This document shows positions 1 to 6,136 of a DNA stretch of 12,440 bases, in pieces. The DNA is taken from the NCBI GenBank assembly GCA_937915925.1, contig CALGGM010000084.1, positions 1 to 12,440 of the forward strand. The letters run 5' to 3'. Below the pieces are notes generated by a model. That model did not search any database. It was not told the origin of the DNA and saw only the letters and a list, made by a program, of their open reading frames with translations. Position 1 is the first letter of the stretch, and the number at the start of each line of letters is the position of its first letter. A program made the translations under genes and the position numbers. The DNA is from an uncultured Clostridia bacterium. GTDB taxonomy: Bacteria; Bacillota; Clostridia; Christensenellales; CAG-138.

Positions 1-27
1 ATTCTATACTTATATTCCATGCAAAGA

Positions 28-60
28 GGCTGCCTCACTAATGAGACAGCCCCTTTTTAT
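28..60 (+). terminator. Rho-independent terminator of an upstream gene
   Basis: GGCTGCCTCA and TGAGACAGCC form a 10-bp stem with one mismatch around a CTAA loop, followed by CCCTTTTTATT. It must end a plus-strand gene lying mostly or wholly to the left of the window. It stands directly in front of the toxin fragment, so that fragment is unlikely to receive much read-through transcription. Confidence 0.75.
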
Positions 61-791
61 TGTTTCGCCGCATATTAACCTGTTATAAGGCTGTTCATGG
101 ACCATGTTGCTTTACCGCCGGAACGTTAGTACTAACGAATAATGGTCAAAAAAAGATTGAAGAAATACAAGAAGGGGATTCCGTCTATGCTACGAACCCC
201 GAAACCGGTGAAAGCGGATATAGACGCGTCGTTCAAACATTTGAGCGAGAAACGGATGAAATAGTTCGGTTGCAGATCAACGGCGAAACAATTACCACCA
301 CACCAGGACATCCATTTTATGTTCCTCAAAAGGGCTGGACAAAGGCGATTGAACTGCGCGCCGGCGATATACTCGTGACAAATAACGGCGAGTATGTTAT
401 ACTTGAGAAAACTGAACACGAGATTCTTGAATCTCCGGTAAAGGTCTTTAACTTTGAGGTTGAAGAATACCACACATATTATGTGGGAAGCGCTTCGTTT
501 GTTCTGGTACATAATAGTTGTGCGCATAAAAGTTCTTCATGGAGAAGTCAAAAGGCAGAATATTGGAGAACTCATCAGAATACTCCATCGAATCTATATG
601 AATTGTCAGACACGAACGTGTCAAGGATGGCAAGTGGACGTGCCCCAATTGGATATGATGGCGATTTTATTCAACTTCACCATGTTGATGGAATAGCGAA
701 TTCAACAAAAATTGTTCCTATGACACGAGCATCTCATACCATTTTACATAAATTCATAGGCTACTCACAGTTTATTGATTATTCAATGTAG
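60..791 (+). CDS. C-terminal fragment of a polymorphic toxin: pretoxin HINT domain plus LHH (HNH-type) nuclease
   Basis: The open frame encodes 243 residues. Residues 17-152 form an intein-like pretoxin HINT domain. It begins with the nucleophile motif CFTAGT (Cys17), has a block-B-like TTTPGH (Thr80-His84) and ends with the splice-junction-like VHN (His151-Asn152) followed by Ser-Cys. In polymorphic toxins such domains release the downstream toxin by autoproteolysis. Residues 153-243 carry LHH (206-208), His226 and His230, which fits the LHH family of the HNH/Endo VII nuclease superfamily, a DNase. The full secretion and repeat regions are missing. The frame opens only with a TTG at 60, has no ribosome site, and an in-frame stop lies at 42-44, 15 codons from the HINT core. 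A terminator abuts it upstream. I read it as an orphan, probably silent cassette that could recombine onto a full-length toxin gene; it may not be translated as it stands. The HINT call is firm; the nuclease family rests on the LHH motif and its context. Confidence 0.8.
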   Translation: MFRRILTCYKAVHGPCCFTAGTLVLTNNGQKKIEEIQEGDSVYATNPETGESGYRRVVQTFERETDEIVRLQINGETITTTPGHPFYVPQKGWTKAIELRAGDILVTNNGEYVILEKTEHEILESPVKVFNFEVEEYHTYYVGSASFVLVHNSCAHKSSSWRSQKAEYWRTHQNTPSNLYELSDTNVSRMASGRAPIGYDGDFIQLHHVDGIANSTKIVPMTRASHTILHKFIGYSQFIDYSM

Positions 792-804
792 AAAGGATTT
801 GATT

Positions 805-1455
805 ATGGAAGAACGATATATGTTAGTAGCAAAGCGATTTGCAGAAGGTAAAATGTCTTTTCCTGATTTCGATATTGAACAGACAATGCACCCTGAAATG
901 TGGTCTTGGCTGCAATCACTATTATCGGATGACATCATTCGACAACCGAATCACGTATTCTGGAGCAAGTGCCACTCTCGTCAAGCTTTAGAAGCGAATT
1001 CTTTTCGTGTAAAGTCTACTGTAATGACATTTGGATTAGATTCCACTTTAGGACAAGCACGTGCTCACGATATTATCGGTAATCTTGTGTCACTTGCTTA
1101 TCCTGAGGTTCAACTAAAAATGCCATACACAATGTCTTCGTTTGATTTACTACAATCGATCGGTTTGGATTGCATTGGAGGGATGGAGGCTGATAAAATC
1201 GCACGTGATATTATTAATGCTGTTCCTTCAGGATTGTCATTAAAAGAACGGAAAAAGGAAGCTAAACGCTTACTACAGGAAGTCTTTCATATTAGTCGAA
1301 AAAAGCCAGTATGGATACAAGAACCTGAATGGCCGGTATACCAAGGAGAGCCGATGGAATATGTTCGCACCGTCAAGCACGGTGTTGAAGGGCAAACGCA
1401 CTATTTCCGCGATCCGAAAACCGGTGTAGAACGCACCGTTGAAGAGTGGCATTAG
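805..1455 (+). CDS. Probable immunity protein for the adjacent nuclease toxin
   Basis: This is a 216-residue, soluble, cytoplasmic-looking protein with no signal peptide or membrane segment. The start at 805 is chosen because GAAAGGA (791-797) sits 7 nt upstream; an earlier in-frame ATG at 775 would lie inside the toxin gene without such a site. It begins 13 bp after the toxin stop, the usual place for a cognate immunity gene. I do not recognise the fold of residues 1-165. The last roughly 45 residues (EPEWPVYQGEPMEYV to DPKTGVERTVEEWH) look like a detachable tail that I recall on other Firmicute immunity-type proteins, and the DNA becomes richer in GC there. Codon use in the body is AT-rich like the toxin and unlike the genes to the right. 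The immunity role is inferred from position, not from a recognised domain. Confidence 0.65.
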   Translation: MEERYMLVAKRFAEGKMSFPDFDIEQTMHPEMWSWLQSLLSDDIIRQPNHVFWSKCHSRQALEANSFRVKSTVMTFGLDSTLGQARAHDIIGNLVSLAYPEVQLKMPYTMSSFDLLQSIGLDCIGGMEADKIARDIINAVPSGLSLKERKKEAKRLLQEVFHISRKKPVWIQEPEWPVYQGEPMEYVRTVKHGVEGQTHYFRDPKTGVERTVEEWH

Positions 1456-1738
1456 GCGTTAGGGAATTGCCAGGAGGGGTTGCTCGTCCCGCCCTTTGGA
1501 GTGTCATGGGGGCATCAAGGGGACGTTTAAGTGTCAGCGTGTGTCAAGACTAACTATTAAAAGTTAAGACCCAAATAGGTGAATTTGAAGATTATTGAAG
1601 GGTTCATCGCCGCCCTTGACAAACAGCCAGCAAGCGCAGAGAATTTTGCAAGCGAGCGCGACGAAGGAGACATTATAAAGAAATGCGTTTACCCTTTTAG
1701 GAAAGGCTAACAGCATAGTTAATACCATTGATTCAAAA

Positions 1739-1783
1739 GTGCGGCAAAGATCGTTTTGATCCTCTGCCGCACCTTTCGCTTTT
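1739..1783 (+). terminator. Terminator of the toxin/immunity cassette
   Basis: GTGCGGCA (1739-1746) pairs perfectly with TGCCGCAC (1765-1772). An inner GATC/GATC pair closes the loop. CTTTCGCTTTT follows. It lies 283 bp beyond the immunity gene and is the first plausible stop for transcription from the left. Confidence 0.6.
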
Positions 1784-1792
1784 ACAGCTGAT

Positions 1793-1916
1793 GACAGCAA
1801 AGCTGTCAATTCATGGCGCAGCCAATTCATGCCGTAAGGCAATTCATGCGGCAGCGCCGCAATTCATCGAAACGGGGCTGTTAAGAATTGCAATTTCTTA
1901 ACAGTCCCGATTCATG
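1793..1916. repeat. Array of five hairpins separated by AATTCAT
   Basis: Five perfect or near-perfect hairpins of different sequence are each followed by the same seven-base word. They are GACAGC-AAA-GCTGTC (1793-1807), GGC-GCA-GCC (1815-1823), GCC-GTAA-GGC (1831-1840), GCGGC-AGC-GCCGC (1848-1860), and a 15-bp stem with one G-T pair around a 7-nt loop (1873-1909). AATTCAT follows the first four at 1808, 1824, 1841 and 1861. ATTCAT follows the fifth at 1910, where the last base of the stem replaces the first A. Since the stems differ but always pair, the structure rather than the sequence appears to be kept. The function is unknown; it resembles REP/BIME-like intergenic repeats. Confidence 0.75.
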
Positions 1917-1945
1917 TTGTAACCTTTGCGGGTTCGTGGTAAGAT
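1917..1945 (+). promoter_or_regulatory. Promoter of the VOC gene
   Basis: TTGTAA (1917-1922) and TAAGAT (1940-1945) are separated by 17 bp. TGG directly before TAAGAT gives an extended -10. The -35 begins 7 nt after the large hairpin that ends the upstream array. Confidence 0.6.
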
Positions 1946-1979
1946 AAGAAAAATCCGAAAAGAGACAGGAGGGAACAGA

Positions 1980-2390
1980 ATGCGGCTGGACGGTTTTGGA
2001 TTGCTTGTGAACGATATGGGGACGATGATCCGCTTTTACAGGGACGTTCTCGGCTTTGAGATCAAGGAGCCGGAGGACGCGGGAAACGTGTATCTTGTGA
2101 AGGACGGGACGCTGTTTCTGCTCTACGGCAGAAACGATTTCGAGCAGATGACGCATCGCCGGTACGAGTACGTCAAAGGGCTCAACGGGCATTCGGAGAT
2201 CGCGCTTTACGTGGACACCTTTGCCGAGGTGGACGAGGCATTTTTGAAAGCCGTGGCGAGCGGCGCGACGCCCGTTCTGGAGCCGGAGACGGAGCCGTGG
2301 GGACAGCGAACCTGCTATATCGCCGACCCCGAAGGCAACCTGATCGAGATCGGCTCTTGGGATAAGCCCTACGAAGCGAAGGACCTTTGA
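1980..2390 (+). CDS. VOC (glyoxalase/bleomycin-resistance fold) family protein
   Basis: The protein has 136 residues, the size of a single-chain VOC protein made of two beta-alpha-beta-beta-beta modules. Module 1 shows FYRDVLGFEI (19-28). Module 2 shows GHSEIALYVDTFAEVDEAF (70-88) and the family signature YIADPEGNLIEI (113-124), in which Glu123 is at a usual metal-ligand position. The start at 1980 is preceded by AGGAGGGA with good spacing; an upstream in-frame GTG/ATG extension from 1926 would add a basic tail with no ribosome site. Members include glyoxalase I, dioxygenases and antibiotic-binding proteins, and nothing here singles out one substrate. The first-module metal histidine is not evident near residues 4-12, so this may be a binding protein rather than an enzyme. 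It has its own promoter and no clear terminator before the next gene. Confidence 0.85.
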   Translation: MRLDGFGLLVNDMGTMIRFYRDVLGFEIKEPEDAGNVYLVKDGTLFLLYGRNDFEQMTHRRYEYVKGLNGHSEIALYVDTFAEVDEAFLKAVASGATPVLEPETEPWGQRTCYIADPEGNLIEIGSWDKPYEAKDL

Positions 2391-2417
2391 ACGGCGCGAA
2401 CATTTTTCACAACAAAA

Positions 2418-2427
2418 CCGCATGCGG
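2418..2427. promoter_or_regulatory. 10-bp perfect palindrome upstream of the flavodiiron promoter
   Basis: CCGCATGCGG lies 3 bp upstream of the -35 box at 2431. It could be an operator for a dimeric regulator responding to oxygen or NO, but a 10-bp palindrome in GC-rich DNA can also arise by chance. Confidence 0.25.
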
Positions 2428-2430
2428 CTG

Positions 2431-2459
2431 TTGAAACGCGCGGCGGGGTATGGTAAAAT
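2431..2459 (+). promoter_or_regulatory. Promoter of the flavodiiron gene
   Basis: TTGAAA (2431-2436), a 17-bp spacer and TAAAAT (2454-2459) preceded by TGG make a strong extended -10 promoter. AGGGGG (2478-2483) is the ribosome site, 6 nt before the ATG at 2490. Confidence 0.75.
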
Positions 2460-2489
2460 AGAAAAAATCAAATACACAGGGGGTACCTT

Positions 2490-4289
2490 ATGAACCTGAA
2501 TCACGTTACCGATACCGTGCTGTATATCGGCGTCAATGACCATGCGGTCGATCTGTTCGAGGGACAGTACGTCGTGCCGAACGGCATGGCTTACAATTCC
2601 TATGTCGTCATGGACAGGAAGATCGCCGTGTTCGATACGGTCGACGCGCGCTTTAAGCATGAATGGCTCGATAACCTCGAAAATGCGCTTTCCGGAAGAA
2701 AGCCGGATTATCTGATCGTGCAGCACATGGAGCCCGATCATTCCGCGAACATCATGACGTTTTCCGCGCAGTATCCGGACGCGAAGATCGTGGCGTCCAA
2801 TAAGGCGTTTACGATGATGAAGAACTTTTTCGGCACGGACTTTGCGGACCGCCGCGTCGTGGTAGGCGAGGACGACAAGCTCGAGCTCGGCGAGCACACG
2901 CTGTGCTTTGTAACCGCGCCGATGGTGCATTGGCCCGAGGTGCTGATGACCTATGATATGAAGGACAAGATCCTGTTCTCCGCAGACGGCTTCGGAAAGT
3001 TCGGCGCACTGGACGTCGAGGAGGATTGGGCGTGCGAAGCGCGGCGCTACTACTTCGGCATCGTCGGCAAGTACGGCGCGCAGGTGCAGGCGGTTTTGAA
3101 GAAGGCGGCAAACCTTGACATTCAGACGATCTGTCCGCTGCACGGCCCGGTGCTGAAGGAGAACCTCGGCTACTATCTGGACCTGTATCAGACATGGTCG
3201 AGCTACGGCGTCGAGAGCGAGGGCGTTGTGATCGCCTATACGTCGGTTTACGGCAACACGAAAAAGGCGGTCGAGCTTTTGGCGGACAAGCTGAAAGCAA
3301 AGGGCTGCCCGAAGGTTTCCGTCACCGACCTTGCGCGCGACGACATGGCGGAGGCGGTGGAGGACGCGTTCCGTTACGGCAAGCTCGTTCTTGCGTCCAC
3401 GACCTATAACGCGGACGTGTTCCCGTTCATGCGGACGTTCCTCGAGCACCTTGCAGAGCGCGGCTATAAGAACCGCACGATCGGCATCATCGAAAACGGC
3501 AGCTGGGCGCCGATGGCGGCAAAGACCATGAAGGCGATCTTGGAGCCCTGCAAGGATCTGAAGTTCCTGAACGCGCAGGTGAAGATCATGAGCGCCATGA
3601 ACGACGAGAACAAGCAGCAGATCGAGGCGATGGCGGACGAGCTGTGCGCGGAATACGTGGCGAAGAACAGCGAGACCGCGAACAAGAACGACCTCACCGC
3701 GCTGTTCAACATCGGCTACGGTCTGTATGTCGTGACGTCGAACGACGGCAAGAAGGACAACGGCTGCATCGTCAACACGGTTTCGCAGCTCACGAGCCAG
3801 CCGAACCGCATCGCGGTGTGCATCAACAAGCAGAACTATACGCACCACGTCGTGAAGTCGACCGGCGTCATGAACGTGAACTGCCTCTCGACCGAAGCGC
3901 CGTTTAAGGTGTTCGAGAACTTCGGCTTCCAGAGCGGAAGAAACGTCGATAAGTTCGCAAACTGCGAGCCGATGCGTTCGGACAACGGGCTGGTATTCCT
4001 GCCGCACTACATCAATTCGTTCATGTCGCTGAAGGTTGAGGACTACATGGATCTCGGCACACACGGCATGTTCATCTGCTCGGTGACCGAGGCGCGCGTC
4101 ATCAACCATGTCGAGACGATGACCTACACGTATTACCAGAAGAACGTCAAGCCGAAGCCCGCGACCGAGGGCAAAAAAGGTTGGGTCTGCAAGATCTGCG
4201 GCTATGTCTATGAGGGCGACGAGCTTCCCGAGGACTTCATCTGCCCACTGTGCAAGCACGGCGCACAGGACTTCGAGCCGATCAAGTAA
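2490..4289 (+). CDS. Four-domain flavodiiron protein (diiron, flavodoxin, flavin reductase, rubredoxin)
   Basis: This 599-residue cytoplasmic enzyme should reduce O2 to water and/or NO to N2O, protecting an anaerobe. Residues 1-245 are the metallo-beta-lactamase-like diiron domain with ligands His79, Glu81, Asp83 and His84 (HMEPDH), His147, Asp166 and His218, all present. Residues 246-395 are flavodoxin, with the FMN phosphate loop TSVYGNTKKA (251-260). Residues 403-550 resemble the FMN-binding flavin reductase family (for example GCIVNTVSQLTSQPNRIAV). Residues 563-599 are rubredoxin, with Cys567, Cys570, Cys585 and Cys588 in two CxxC pairs. The usual core enzyme has about 400 residues and takes electrons from separate partners. 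Here the reductase and rubredoxin are fused, so electrons could pass from NAD(P)H via flavin and rubredoxin to FMN and the diiron site in one chain. The electron path is inferred from domain content. It is monocistronic, with its own promoter and terminator. Confidence 0.95.
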   Translation: MNLNHVTDTVLYIGVNDHAVDLFEGQYVVPNGMAYNSYVVMDRKIAVFDTVDARFKHEWLDNLENALSGRKPDYLIVQHMEPDHSANIMTFSAQYPDAKIVASNKAFTMMKNFFGTDFADRRVVVGEDDKLELGEHTLCFVTAPMVHWPEVLMTYDMKDKILFSADGFGKFGALDVEEDWACEARRYYFGIVGKYGAQVQAVLKKAANLDIQTICPLHGPVLKENLGYYLDLYQTWSSYGVESEGVVIAYTSVYGNTKKAVELLADKLKAKGCPKVSVTDLARDDMAEAVEDAFRYGKLVLASTTYNADVFPFMRTFLEHLAERGYKNRTIGIIENGSWAPMAAKTMKAILEPCKDLKFLNAQVKIMSAMNDENKQQIEAMADELCAEYVAKNSETANKNDLTALFNIGYGLYVVTSNDGKKDNGCIVNTVSQLTSQPNRIAVCINKQNYTHHVVKSTGVMNVNCLSTEAPFKVFENFGFQSGRNVDKFANCEPMRSDNGLVFLPHYINSFMSLKVEDYMDLGTHGMFICSVTEARVINHVETMTYTYYQKNVKPKPATEGKKGWVCKICGYVYEGDELPEDFICPLCKHGAQDFEPIK

Positions 4290-4303
4290 AGAAAGAATAC
4301 AGC

Positions 4304-4330
4304 AAGAGGACGGTGAACCGTCCTCTTTTA
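4304..4330 (+). terminator. Terminator of the flavodiiron gene
   Basis: AAGAGGACGG (4304-4313), a TGAA loop and CCGTCCTCTT (4318-4327) form a perfect 10-bp stem ending in TTTTA, 15 bp after the stop codon. Confidence 0.9.
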
Positions 4331-4530
4331 CGTTAGGGAATTGTGGGCGTGGGGATAGGTATTTGAACCGCACGATACTTTCCGGGACGCCGGGGTCGGC
4401 GTCCCCTACAAGCTGTCGGCAAGCTTCTTGGCCCCTTGTGCAAAGGGGGCTGGATGCGAAGCAGACTGGGGGATTGTTGCCCGAATCGCAAGCTTCTTGA
4501 CGGGGCGTCCGGAGGACGCCCCCTACAAAA
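4331..4530. repeat. Intergenic repeat block with paired hairpins
   Basis: The block opens with CGTTAGGGAATTG, identical to 1457-1469. It contains two GC-rich hairpins, GGGACGCC/GGCGTCCC (4384-4405) and GGGGCGTCC/GGACGCCCC (4502-4522), each followed by C and TACAA. A 12-bp direct repeat GCAAGCTTCTTG occurs at 4419-4430 and 4488-4499. Between the direct repeats lies a further hairpin, GCCCCTT/AAGGGGGC (about 4431-4450). The wording resembles dispersed non-coding repeats that I remember from clostridial genomes, but I cannot confirm copy number here. Confidence 0.5.
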
Positions 4531-4561
4531 ACTGACGAACTCGACTTGCAAACCGCCGCAC

Positions 4562-6109
4562 TCAATACCCGTTCTGCGGGTCGATGACCGTGCCGTCGAC
4601 GGCGTTGACGATCAGAAGCGGCATCTGCGCGTCTATCCCGTTGACGCTGCCGTAGAAGCACCACACCGGCGCAAGGATGCCGCGGGTGTAGGAATCGCGG
4701 TCAAGGATGCGCCACAGACACAGGCGCACGCGGTCAAGCCGGATCGAGAACGTGGTCTCGCTGTTGATGTTGAAATACTTGATCGGCAGCATCTTCAAAA
4801 AGATCGCCCTGATCTCCGAGAACGGCAAAAGCTTTGCACGCTCGGTTTCGACCTCGGCGGGGACGAGCGGTCCGCACCATTCGAGCGAGGCGATCCCTTC
4901 GTCGTCCACGGCGATTTCGAGGATCTCATAGCTCCACTCGCGTCCGTATTCCACATCGTCGATGCGGCTGATCGAGCTTCCGTAATAGCCCTCGATGGGA
5001 ACGCCTTTGACCTCGCGCAAAAAGCGCACCGCGTACACCTGCCGCTCGGGCGAGCACGCCGCACGCGCTTCCTCGACGTCCTCCCATTCCGACCGGATCT
5101 CGCGGCGGTTTGTGTACAGCGCGATCGAATCGAGCCGCATGTCGGTTACGCCGCAGTCCGTTAAAAGCGTCTCCGCAATCGTCCTTGCTTCCTTCGGCGT
5201 CGCGGAAAGCAGCAGTGTTTCGGGCGCGTCCCATCCCATGATCGTGACGTCCGGCATGGCGACGGGTTCGCCGCTTTCGCTCTCCTTTGTGACGTCAAGA
5301 AGCTTCGTTCCGCTTGTGTAGCTTCCGATCAGATCGCCGCCTGTACGCGCGTAAAACAGCCGCGACCCGCTTTTCGGGAAAAAGCCCTGCAGGTTGCCCT
5401 GTTCATCCTGAACCGTGTACACGCCGTCGTCGGAATAGTCCGCGTCGTTGAGTACGGAAAAGCGCTTGCCGCCGCTCTTGCTGAAGGGATCGCTGAGTAC
5501 ATTCAGCGCCAGGCATGTGCCGCGGACTTTGCCGGAAAAGCTTAGCTCCTCCTCGTGCAGCGTCCCGTCCGAGGGGATCAGCGTCACCTCGTCCGGCGCA
5601 TCGATAAAGAGCTTTTTCAGCTTTTCGAGATCCGTGAGCCGCCAGGAAAGCTCGAAGTCGTCGTCCGAGACGCCGCTTCTTCGCAGCTCTTCGATGCGCT
5701 CCATCGACTCGTCGATCTGCGCCTGGATCGCGTATTTCGGCGTTTCGGTCGGGAATTCGTACATCGTCACGTCGCCGCACAGCCGGTTAAAAAACGCATA
5801 GACCGTTTCCTGCGAAAACCGTCCCGCCTCCACGTACAGCAGGGGAAGCCCCTCCGTTTCGGGCACGGAGACAGGCGCGTCGCCGGTGATGACGATGTGC
5901 TTTGCTTCGTCCGTGAGTGCAGGGGAGAAGACCTCGGGACAGCCGAGCTGTTCCCGCAGTCCCGTGCTGTTTTGCGACGGCGTTTCCGTTCCCTTTGCCT
6001 TTTCGATCATCGCTTCGTTGTCCTTGCCAATCACGATCGGATTTTCCGGCGTCGGAACACACGCGATCAGCAGCAACAGAATCAAGCATATGGTTTGAAT
6101 GCGCTTCAT
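4562..6109 (-). CDS. Lipoprotein 1 of a paralogous trio (DUF6034-like)
   Basis: The protein has 515 residues. A signal peptide (MKRIQ basic start, hydrophobic 7-16) ends in a lipobox LIAC with the lipidated Cys17, followed by VPTP, so it should be anchored on the outer face of the membrane. The C-terminus reads VNAVDGTVIDPQNGY, and a LLPFSEI segment precedes an APVWCFYG block. All of these align by eye with the two genes upstream. It is the most diverged of the three: the TVEIDA segment of the others is replaced by VITGDAPVSVPETEG, and an extra charged stretch lies around residues 128-175. AAGGAG lies 6 nt before the start. Only 27 bp separate it from the stop of lipoprotein gene 2, so the two are almost surely co-transcribed. 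The biochemical role is unknown. The family name is recalled from the CVPTP and VNAxDG features and was not tested. Confidence 0.85.
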   Translation of the reverse strand: MKRIQTICLILLLLIACVPTPENPIVIGKDNEAMIEKAKGTETPSQNSTGLREQLGCPEVFSPALTDEAKHIVITGDAPVSVPETEGLPLLYVEAGRFSQETVYAFFNRLCGDVTMYEFPTETPKYAIQAQIDESMERIEELRRSGVSDDDFELSWRLTDLEKLKKLFIDAPDEVTLIPSDGTLHEEELSFSGKVRGTCLALNVLSDPFSKSGGKRFSVLNDADYSDDGVYTVQDEQGNLQGFFPKSGSRLFYARTGGDLIGSYTSGTKLLDVTKESESGEPVAMPDVTIMGWDAPETLLLSATPKEARTIAETLLTDCGVTDMRLDSIALYTNRREIRSEWEDVEEARAACSPERQVYAVRFLREVKGVPIEGYYGSSISRIDDVEYGREWSYEILEIAVDDEGIASLEWCGPLVPAEVETERAKLLPFSEIRAIFLKMLPIKYFNINSETTFSIRLDRVRLCLWRILDRDSYTRGILAPVWCFYGSVNGIDAQMPLLIVNAVDGTVIDPQNGY

Positions 6110-6136
6110 AATAATCTCCTTTTCGGGGTCGTTTTC

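Larger units (their letters stand above)
1456..1979. other. 524-bp intergenic region with repeat-like elements
   Basis: No convincing gene is present. From left to right it holds CGTTAGGGAATTG (1457-1469), which recurs at 4331-4343; three GTGTCA copies at 1501, 1531 and 1541; an open frame of 43 codons from GTG 1579 to TAA 1710 with no ribosome site and no recognised match; a terminator at 1739-1783; the hairpin array at 1793-1916; and the promoter of the next gene. The left part may be debris of a mobile or repetitive element. Confidence 0.6.

Noticed and set aside
1579..1710. 43-codon frame beginning GTG after the immunity gene
   Set aside because: It has no ribosome site and no recognised product; it may be a remnant, but coding is not supported.
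1564..1842. 92-codon minus-strand frame running through the hairpin array and terminator
   Set aside because: Its N-terminal part is simply the translated AATTCAT/hairpin repeats, and no ribosome site precedes it.
1793..1916. CRISPR array or integron attC cluster
   Set aside because: The units are 16-20 bp, the constant word is only 7 bp and the variable parts are palindromes, with no cas or integrase gene and no attC core sites.
1881..4664. 927-codon open frame on the minus strand opposite the VOC and flavodiiron genes
   Set aside because: It is rich in Arg, His, Val and Leu without motifs, runs antisense to two clearly real genes with intact catalytic residues, and is a by-product of high GC codon use.
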